This document shows positions 36,081-44,039 of a stretch of 53,049 nucleotides of DNA, piece by piece. Every line of letters starts with the position of its first letter. The first letter of the stretch is position 1. Source of the stretch: Bacteroidota bacterium (GTDB lineage Bacteria > Bacteroidota > Ignavibacteria > OLB7); the NCBI GenBank assembly GCA_018266795.1, contig JAFDZV010000034.1:1-53049 (forward strand). Direction: 5' to 3'. The notes beneath the pieces were generated by a model. That model had not been told where the DNA came from. It was given only the letters and a program-made list of their open reading frames with translations, and made no database searches. The position numbers and the translations under genes were made by a program.

Positions 36081-39000
36081 CTACGCCGGCACGGTGAACG
36101 TAAGCGTCGCCGTGGCATCTGCCAGATATTCCGTCACGCCGAAGGCCAGGTGCGTGAAGTCCAGGGTGACATCGGTGCCATGCTGCATGTTCAGCGCGGC
36201 GTTCGTGACGAATATGCCCGAGAGATCCTTGGAGAAGAGCATCATGGCCGTGGCAGCAGGATTGGCCAGCGTTACCATCAGCGTATCGCTCGCGATCTTC
36301 TCCTGTGCAACCTGCACTCGCGGGATCTTCGGATGATTGAACGGCTCCGGGCTCCGCACCAGGAATCCAACCACACGCGTTCCCTTCCGAAGAATCAGCA
36401 CATCGGTGCACGTTGGCGGCGGCAGCTCGCGCAGGCGCAGCATGCCGCTCACCACGCGATCGTACGGATCGGGATAATCGCGTGCCAGCGTCGCAAGCGT
36501 GGGATCGTTCGGCGCACTCATGAAAAGCGCCGCCATGTCGATCCCGGAGTCATCCACCGTGAGATCGATTGTGGTCACCGCCCTCCTGGTATTTGCCGGT
36601 GCATCCAGGTAGAAGCTTTCCACATGCTCCATGAAGTCGCGATAGCGGGAAGTGGTGAACACATAGCGGTGCACCTCGCGGGTTCGCTCCGGAGCCGTTG
36701 GATTCTCCTGGTACACCGCGTTGAAGAGCGCAGTGTACAGCGTACGCGGCTTCAGCAGCGTTGTCATCGGAACGCTGGTGCTGCGAACCGGGCGATCCTG
36801 ATCCACGGGATCGAACTCCAGGCATTCCTTGCCGTCCTGGTAGATGTTCTTCATCATGTTCCGGAACGTGCGCATGCCGGAGCGCACCGTTGGATGAGCG
36901 TCGTTCTCCCACCCCGCCTCGATCACGATCTCCGGATCGTTCGCACCGCGCGATGCCTCCGCGATCACCGTCTGCAACTTCGAGCGCACCTCCGGCACGC
37001 CGATGGCGGTCTCCCACACGGAATACATCGAGTCCACATAGTCCACGTCGTAGATCAGTTGCAGCTTCGCGCCGTCGTAGTAGAGCGGCTTCGCGTCCAC
37101 CAGATTTCCGTCGGGATCGGGATAGGACTTCTCGCGGTTGATGTAGGTCCGCAGGCTCCCGTACCGGTATTCCCCTTCGCGATCGGCATCCAGAAGACTC
37201 TGGTACTCGGGCCGCACGTGCACCACATCCTGATTGTTCACCACCTGGGTCTCGATGTGGAAGTGTCCCGGAGGGCCGGCCGTGCGGAAGCCGAAGGTGA
37301 ACGTCCGCCGATACTCCGTTGTGCTGCCGGTGAAGTTGTTGCCGTCGGATTCTCCCACAACCTCGCGCGTCTCCAACTGGAGAGCAAAGATCGTGTTGGG
37401 TCTCCAGATCGGCTGCGTGAGGTTCTTCAGCGAGAATGCCATCTCGCGCCCCGCCTGCAACTGCTCCGCCGCCGGCGGAAGCCCGGCGTTGTAGTCGAAG
37501 TCCGCATCGCTCAGCCAGCAGACCGAATGCACGTACGTTGCGCACTCCCCCTGCGCCGGACACTCCAGAAGCGGCTCGATAACGATCCGGTCGATCGGCT
37601 CGTCGCCATCCATGTAGGAGATGAGATTGCCGCCGGCATCGCGGCTTACAACGACCCGCTTGCGCAGCGGATCATACGGCCCGGGCGCCGGCGTGCACGT
37701 GCGTGACCGTGCGCTGTCCAGCGCCGCGTTGTCGTACGCGGACTCGAACGCGGTCTGGTTGGTGAGCAGGGCCATCGTTGCGGGAAGCACCGAATAGTCC
37801 AGGCTGGCGATGGCGATCGCGTTCGCAAGAAGGTGAACGCGTCCGGCACGACTGCTCATCGCACGGTACGGAAGGAAGTCCAGACTCATTGCGTCGGCGA
37901 TCACCAGAGCATCCGCATACACCTGCTCCAGCTCGCCGATCACGGCATTGAAGGCCGACGTGGCGCCGTTGAAGTATTGCAGCGTATCCTGATAGCGGTA
38001 CGCAGTACAGATGCAGCCCAGCACGTCCACCCAGTTGTTGCAGGTGGTCTGCGGGCTCGGCGTTGCGAACGTCGGCACTGAAAATCCGCCCTGGGCGACA
38101 GCGTCGCTCATCGCGTCCACGAACGTTCGGATCGCCACCGGATAGCGCAGCGGCAGTTCCTCCAGCGCGCCGTATGCGGTCACGAGCAGTTGCACCAGAT
38201 CGCCGAAGATGTCGCAGAAGGTCCGGCTCGCTCCGCGCGTGAAGGAGATCGGCGCCAGTCCCAGCAGCGCGGCGATCTCGTTGGCATTCGTGGCGAAGCC
38301 ATCCACCAGCGTGTTGATGGCCGTTGAAGGCCAGGTTGGCCCGGGGTTCGCCGGAGGCGCGCCGCAGAGTCGCGTGTAGAAGCCGATCACCTGCGAACGA
38401 CGGGAGCAGTCGTTGGTGCCGGAGGCCTCGCAACTGTCCGCGTTCACGAAGTCCGGATTCAACACGATCGCGATGGAGGCATTCTGCAGCGCCGCAAGGT
38501 CCGTCTGCATCGCCGCCTGGAGCGGCACATCCAGCCCCTGCAGACAGTAGCGGCGGAAGTACGCGATCAGCTCGTCCAGCTCGAACGCCATCGGCTCGAA
38601 CTCGCTCGGCACCACGATCTGGTTTGCATTCGTATATCCCTTCAACGTCATGTAGAGTGACTGCACCTTCGGAGCAAGGGTGCTGTCGATGGCGTCACGG
38701 ATCGAACGCAACATCTCCGCCTGGCGCGCGCGCCACGTGCGCACGCATTCCAGAAGCGCCGGCCACGTTCCGCAGTTCAGTGTGAGTGAGCCAAGGCCAC
38801 CGCAGAACGTGCTGCCGATGAGCGTGTTGACGAAGGTCTGGTAGTTGGACATGAGCGCCGTATAACGGGCATCGAGCTTGCTTCGCATGTCGTTGGTCAT
38901 CCGGCCGCTGGCGACGTACGCTGCGGAGAAGAACTCCATCAGCTCGCTCGCGCGGTCGCCGGCATCGGCAGCTACGCGCGTGCCGTACAGAGGCCGCCGC

Positions 39001-42000
39001 GAGGGGGTGGCCGCAACCAGTTGATCCATCGCGGAATCGCTCAGGATATCGTACGCCGTCTTCAATTGCGGATCGAGCGATGTCTGCACGTAGGACTCCT
39101 CCGGCAGGTTTCCGCTTGCTGCAAGCGCGCAGAGGCAGGAGAGCATGGCGTTCCACTTCTGCGCAAATGCATCGGTGTCGTGATCCGGCGTTCCCTTCGG
39201 CGAGAGAAGTGTCTCGCTGCGATAGATGTCCACAAGGCGCAGCAGCTCATCGTGAAAGGCGCTCACCTTCCAGCGCAGCGTGAAGGGAAGTTCGTCGAAC
39301 GCACTGTACGCAACGATCACCGGCGGCAGCACGCGAAGCAGGACATTGCAGAGCGCGGTTCCGGAGGCCGCTGCAGGCGCCCAGCCGAGATGGCTGTGCA
39401 GCGCTGCGAGCGTAGTGCTCTCGAAGTTGCCGACGAGCGTGGTGATGGCCGTGAGCGTTGCTCCGGACACCTGCGGATCCACGCAGAGCGTGCGGGCAAT
39501 CCCAACCATCTCCTGCACGCCGCATCCGTCCACGCCGCAGCTCGGGTTGTCGCTCCTCCGCAGTCCCCGGGCAACGCGGAGGTATGCACGCTCCAGCATC
39601 GCGTAGTAGGGCTCCAGCGTGGTGAGCGTGTTCACGCATACGGATGCTCCAAGATCCAGACAGATGATGGAGATGAAACCGGCGATCGCCGTCAACTGGT
39701 CCGACGGTGAACCCAGCCACGTGCGCGCGTTCACCTGCTGCGAGAACCAGTTCGAATCGTTCAGCTTGTGATACAGCCGCGCAATGGCGGGATCCACGGT
39801 CCGCGCCATCCGTTCGCGGATGTCGTTCCGGTCCCCGGGCAACGTGTTGCGCAGGTCGCACAACTTTCCCAGGCAGACGATCAGCCCGCGCCACTTCTCG
39901 TAGGAATCGCTCGCAGCCGCAAGGCCGCCAAGCGCGGGCTCGCCGAACTGCGCACGATAGGCGGTGACGTATCCCTTCACGTCGGAGTAGAAGTGATCCG
40001 CGTTCACGGCAAGCCGGCGCGGGATGGACGTGCTGCCGGTCTTGCCGATCAGGAACGTGCGGAACATGCTCCGGAGCTTCGTGCAAAAGTCCGCATTCGC
40101 CGGAAGCTGCGCCTCGTTGTTGTTCTGCTTCAGATAGGAGTCCGTGAGGAAGTACTTCTGATCGAGCAATGCCGTGAGCGACGTGGTTGCCCCGGACGGC
40201 TGCGGCGATCCGGCGCCGGTGCAGAGCGTGCGCACGGTTGCCGGCAGGTTCATCAGCATCTCCCAGACGCCGTCGCGCGGCACCAGCCCCGGAGGAGGAG
40301 GCGCGGTGATCTGCCACCGCACGGTGTTGCCGCTCACGGCGGGAGGATCGTTCGACGGCGTGTACGCCTGGCCGCGATAGTAGGAGACGGCCACGCGGTC
40401 CGCCTCCGCCGAGATGCGGATATCGATCTGCCGCGAGTTCTCCGGCAGGAATATCTCCATCGAGTTCCCGCGCTGCAGCTTCAGTGCCTTGGTGAGGTTG
40501 AAACGGGCATAGGGAACAATCGCCCCCTGCTGGTCGTGGATGGTGAATGCGATGCGACGATCGTTGATCTTCACATCGGGAGCATAGGTGGCGGGCAGGC
40601 CGTCATCCTCCCAGTTGTGACAGGTAAGCTCCGCACCCGTGTCGGGACAGAGCACCACCGTTGGCGGGAAGCCGCCGTAGATGGGAGGAAGCGTATCGTT
40701 CTGATCGAACGGGGTGCGCGCCAGGATGCGGAGCTTCGTGTACTGCCCTACCTGTGTGAGTTGGAAGTGCCCAACCTTCAGACTGCTCTCCAACTCCTGC
40801 TGCGAGATCTGATTGACCGCAGCAATACGCCGCAGCGGCGTGTTGTAGAGCGGCATCGCATAGTCCTGCCATGCATGCCCGGCGTCGTCCCAGAAGAAGA
40901 CGCGCACGTTGTCCACAAGGTACTGATGCTCCACCTGGTTGGAGGCGCCGCGCTTCGGCGGCACCAGATCCCAGAACGTGGGGGAGCCCTGGATCAGTCC
41001 CAGCCGATCGATGGACGCGTGGCTGCCGTTCGGATCATCCTCCGATCGCACCGGCTTCACCGGCTTGTTGAACTCGATGTCGATCACGCTGTCCACGGGA
41101 ACGGTGAACGTTCGGAAGTCGCCAATCCATTCCCCCATCCCAGGCACCGGCACGTTGTTTCCGTTGTCGACCGTTGGCGGCGGCGGCGTTGGTGCATACG
41201 GCGCAACGCCGCCGGGATCGCGCGGGATGTACTCGTGCTTCACCACGTTGAGCAGGAACGCCTCAGAGGTAACCATATGCACGGCCTTGGCGGCGTACTT
41301 CCCAAGCGCATTGTAGGCGGCCAGATCGAACGTCTGGGCGAATTGGGTGAGATGGTCGTCCGTGAGTTCTGCCGGATGCGGCGGCGCCAGGAAGCCGACC
41401 TCCGTCTTCGGTACATTGTCGTGGATGCGCCAGGAGAGATAGACCGAGAGGCTGACGTTGGGAATCGGCCATGGCAGATCGAGCGTGATGACGAATCCAC
41501 CCTGGATGATGAAGGGGTTCGGGGCCTCCGCGTCGAGCGTGGCGCGCGCCTCCAGACGGAAGCCGATGCCGAAGAGCTTCAACTGCACGAAGCCGGCCAC
41601 ACCGATGTGCCCGCCAAGCTGAATGGGACGGAAGTTGACGAAGCCGGTCACCTCCATGCTGGCACCGAGCGCCACGCTGGCGATGCCGCAGTCGATCTTC
41701 GCCTTGTACTCCACGCCCGCACCCGCCTTGATGCCGCTCGCCGAGAGCATGAAGTAGGCCCAGCAGTTGGCAAGCTTCAGAAGCGTGCCGCGCACGCGCT
41801 TGTCCGGATCCTCCTGCCCGATGTAGAGATGCCACATGTCCGTGCGCCCCATGTAGAACGCCACCTCCATGTCCGCATCGATCTCGAGCACGTCACCACC
41901 GTCGGGCAGCTCGATGTGCGCACCGATGCCGGCGGTAATTCCTCCCTGCTCGAAGTCCACGATGATCGTCGCGAAAAAGGGCGGATCGGACTCCGTATCC

Positions 42001-43982
42001 AATCCCAGACGCTGTTGCATGATGGCCGCCTCACCCTGCAGCAGAAACGCGGTGGGAATCGAGAGCATGAAATAGATCTTCGCGGAGAATGCGAAACCGG
42101 AATCCGCGAGGGTGCCGATCGTCACGCCGGCACCAACGGAGAATCCATCGCGCTGCTTGAACTTTGCGGCATGAATGCCGCGCTCCGGCTTCTTGTAGAA
42201 CTCCCACCAGCTTTCGTTCGCATCCTTCTCCAACACATACTTGTTCGCGAACGTGCCGCGGAAGCCGTAGATGCCAAGGCCGGTGTTGGCCAGCGGAATG
42301 CCGCGCGGCAACTCCAGCCGTACATCGGCAAGGAAGGCTCCGGTAGAAGGCGTCATGCGGATATCGGCACCGCCGGCAAGGCCGGTCTTCGGCATCGCAA
42401 AGCTCACGCCGCCGGCATACTCGGTTGCCGGATCCGTCTGCTCGGAAACTTCGCCCGGCTGAAGCGCGGGGGGTGAGCTGTTCTCGCGGTTCTTCGCCGA
42501 GATGTAGCCGTCGAGAATCAGGTCGGCGGTCTCCTTGGTGGCACTCCCCGGGATCATCAGATGAACGCGGATACCGTCGATCCGGAGGAATGTATGCAGG
42601 CTCCTGCCCGGACCGTTGTCCACGGTGAAATAGAACTTGATCCCCTGGCCATGCGCATCAACGCCGCCGATGCCGGTCTTCACGCCGGCATCGAAGCCGA
42701 TGAACTTGTAGCGGCGCTCCTGGCCTCCCCATACCTGCTTGTAGCTGCCGATGTGCAATGCTGCGACCGATATCTCCACCGGCCCGACCTTCAGCGGCTT
42801 GATCTTGGGAAGGGGAATGGTGCCCCCATCGAAGTCGATCTCGCCGTTGGACCAGATCACGAGCTTCTTGATTTCCAGCGGATCGTCGAGGAATCGACCT
42901 CCAACACCGGGAATGGCTGCGGTGATATCGAGCACGCCGGAGAGTGCGATGAAATACCGGCCTCCGTTGCTGCCGACCGAGAGCGAGTTGATGCTGAAGG
43001 AGAAGACGTCCTTGATGTTGATCGCCTTGATGGCGCTCGTTGCCAGCGCAGTGATCGTAATGCCCTGCTCTGTAAGGCCGATCCGCACACCGATCTTGGC
43101 CGGCTGGTTGTTCGAGTCGGTAAAGCCGGGCACGGTGAGCGTGCCGCTGATCTCGGAGCTTGCAATGCGATTGTGCTTGAACGTCAGCTTGAAACTGTCC
43201 AGGCTGAGCGCGAACGCTCCGCCAATGTTTACGCCGATCGCCGGCGTTCCGGACGCGCCGCTCTTCAGCGCCAGCGACAACGTGCCGGAGAAGCCGCCGG
43301 TGCCAATGGTAAGGTCGGTCCCAACGATCTCGGCATTGCTCCCGGGATCCTCCTGCCATGAAGCGGGAAGGCCTGCCTTCACCTGGCCGATGTAAACCCC
43401 CTTGAAGCCGGGTATGCAGCCGGGAGGCGGCGTCTGGTTCCTCGACAGCACCGGTATGATGTTGCTGAACTGCAGTACGATTCCGGTATCACCAATCTCG
43501 GCCGGCGTCATCGATATCGAGGCGCCTGCCTCGAGCGCGGCAAGCTCGATATCCAGACCTCCGCGATAGACGAAGCCGACATTCGATACCGTCACCTGCA
43601 CCGGCTTGCGGGTGTTGCCGTCCATGTCCGCTTCCCAGCCACCACCGGCCGCCGGCTTCACTCGGCGCAGGATGTCCTGATCCAGCGTGAGCTGAAGCGC
43701 GAGCGTACTGAGGTCCAGCGCGAAGTCTGGTTCCCAGTCCAGACGCATCGGAATGCCGCTCACGTTGTTTGCAGCGAGCAGCCCCACCCGGATGCCGCGC
43801 ACACCGAACAGATCGAACTCCAGGTCGCTGTCAAAGGTGACCGTGGCAGTCATCCACAACCTTCCATCCTCCGAATCCAGGACGTAGTCAACGAGGAACA
43901 CGTCCTGCAGGAACGACGGGACGGAATCCGAACCCGGCCAATACGGAAGCGCATCGGCAACCGAGATAAATCCTTCTGGCAT
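36081..43982 (-). CDS. Giant protein with beta-rich N-half and Cys/Trp helical repeats
   Basis: 2633 residues from ATG 43982 (MPEGFISVADALPYWPG). No ribosome site or signal peptide is visible. Residues ~1-900 are a long run of alternating beta-strand sequence with Gly-rich turns (IKPLKVGPVEISVAALHIGS; GFRLEARATLDAEAPNPF; VITLDLPWPIPNVSLSVYLS), reminiscent of very large uncharacterised beta-rich bacterial proteins; DUF6603-like families would be worth testing. A Pro-rich linker (APTPPPPTVDNGN) near 940 precedes another beta region. Residues ~1255-2097 hold about seven repeats of the type seen in the 3060-aa neighbour: YEKWRGLIVCLGKLCDLRN, QKWNAMLSCLCALAASG, CGTWPALLECVRTW, CNNWVDVLGCICTAY. The final ~530 residues are beta-rich. 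The gene starts 57 bp after the zincin-like gene and precedes the 3060-aa gene, so co-transcription is likely. Confidence 0.9.
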   Translation of the reverse strand: MPEGFISVADALPYWPGSDSVPSFLQDVFLVDYVLDSEDGRLWMTATVTFDSDLEFDLFGVRGIRVGLLAANNVSGIPMRLDWEPDFALDLSTLALQLTLDQDILRRVKPAAGGGWEADMDGNTRKPVQVTVSNVGFVYRGGLDIELAALEAGASISMTPAEIGDTGIVLQFSNIIPVLSRNQTPPPGCIPGFKGVYIGQVKAGLPASWQEDPGSNAEIVGTDLTIGTGGFSGTLSLALKSGASGTPAIGVNIGGAFALSLDSFKLTFKHNRIASSEISGTLTVPGFTDSNNQPAKIGVRIGLTEQGITITALATSAIKAINIKDVFSFSINSLSVGSNGGRYFIALSGVLDITAAIPGVGGRFLDDPLEIKKLVIWSNGEIDFDGGTIPLPKIKPLKVGPVEISVAALHIGSYKQVWGGQERRYKFIGFDAGVKTGIGGVDAHGQGIKFYFTVDNGPGRSLHTFLRIDGIRVHLMIPGSATKETADLILDGYISAKNRENSSPPALQPGEVSEQTDPATEYAGGVSFAMPKTGLAGGADIRMTPSTGAFLADVRLELPRGIPLANTGLGIYGFRGTFANKYVLEKDANESWWEFYKKPERGIHAAKFKQRDGFSVGAGVTIGTLADSGFAFSAKIYFMLSIPTAFLLQGEAAIMQQRLGLDTESDPPFFATIIVDFEQGGITAGIGAHIELPDGGDVLEIDADMEVAFYMGRTDMWHLYIGQEDPDKRVRGTLLKLANCWAYFMLSASGIKAGAGVEYKAKIDCGIASVALGASMEVTGFVNFRPIQLGGHIGVAGFVQLKLFGIGFRLEARATLDAEAPNPFIIQGGFVITLDLPWPIPNVSLSVYLSWRIHDNVPKTEVGFLAPPHPAELTDDHLTQFAQTFDLAAYNALGKYAAKAVHMVTSEAFLLNVVKHEYIPRDPGGVAPYAPTPPPPTVDNGNNVPVPGMGEWIGDFRTFTVPVDSVIDIEFNKPVKPVRSEDDPNGSHASIDRLGLIQGSPTFWDLVPPKRGASNQVEHQYLVDNVRVFFWDDAGHAWQDYAMPLYNTPLRRIAAVNQISQQELESSLKVGHFQLTQVGQYTKLRILARTPFDQNDTLPPIYGGFPPTVVLCPDTGAELTCHNWEDDGLPATYAPDVKINDRRIAFTIHDQQGAIVPYARFNLTKALKLQRGNSMEIFLPENSRQIDIRISAEADRVAVSYYRGQAYTPSNDPPAVSGNTVRWQITAPPPPGLVPRDGVWEMLMNLPATVRTLCTGAGSPQPSGATTSLTALLDQKYFLTDSYLKQNNNEAQLPANADFCTKLRSMFRTFLIGKTGSTSIPRRLAVNADHFYSDVKGYVTAYRAQFGEPALGGLAAASDSYEKWRGLIVCLGKLCDLRNTLPGDRNDIRERMARTVDPAIARLYHKLNDSNWFSQQVNARTWLGSPSDQLTAIAGFISIICLDLGASVCVNTLTTLEPYYAMLERAYLRVARGLRRSDNPSCGVDGCGVQEMVGIARTLCVDPQVSGATLTAITTLVGNFESTTLAALHSHLGWAPAAASGTALCNVLLRVLPPVIVAYSAFDELPFTLRWKVSAFHDELLRLVDIYRSETLLSPKGTPDHDTDAFAQKWNAMLSCLCALAASGNLPEESYVQTSLDPQLKTAYDILSDSAMDQLVAATPSRRPLYGTRVAADAGDRASELMEFFSAAYVASGRMTNDMRSKLDARYTALMSNYQTFVNTLIGSTFCGGLGSLTLNCGTWPALLECVRTWRARQAEMLRSIRDAIDSTLAPKVQSLYMTLKGYTNANQIVVPSEFEPMAFELDELIAYFRRYCLQGLDVPLQAAMQTDLAALQNASIAIVLNPDFVNADSCEASGTNDCSRRSQVIGFYTRLCGAPPANPGPTWPSTAINTLVDGFATNANEIAALLGLAPISFTRGASRTFCDIFGDLVQLLVTAYGALEELPLRYPVAIRTFVDAMSDAVAQGGFSVPTFATPSPQTTCNNWVDVLGCICTAYRYQDTLQYFNGATSAFNAVIGELEQVYADALVIADAMSLDFLPYRAMSSRAGRVHLLANAIAIASLDYSVLPATMALLTNQTAFESAYDNAALDSARSRTCTPAPGPYDPLRKRVVVSRDAGGNLISYMDGDEPIDRIVIEPLLECPAQGECATYVHSVCWLSDADFDYNAGLPPAAEQLQAGREMAFSLKNLTQPIWRPNTIFALQLETREVVGESDGNNFTGSTTEYRRTFTFGFRTAGPPGHFHIETQVVNNQDVVHVRPEYQSLLDADREGEYRYGSLRTYINREKSYPDPDGNLVDAKPLYYDGAKLQLIYDVDYVDSMYSVWETAIGVPEVRSKLQTVIAEASRGANDPEIVIEAGWENDAHPTVRSGMRTFRNMMKNIYQDGKECLEFDPVDQDRPVRSTSVPMTTLLKPRTLYTALFNAVYQENPTAPERTREVHRYVFTTSRYRDFMEHVESFYLDAPANTRRAVTTIDLTVDDSGIDMAALFMSAPNDPTLATLARDYPDPYDRVVSGMLRLRELPPPTCTDVLILRKGTRVVGFLVRSPEPFNHPKIPRVQVAQEKIASDTLMVTLANPAATAMMLFSKDLSGIFVTNAALNMQHGTDVTLDFTHLAFGVTEYLADATATLTFTVPA

Positions 43983-44039
43983 TGCTTTGGTGGTCTAGTG
44001 ATGGTGATGATGTTTCGCGTATCGGTAATACCGGGACGT

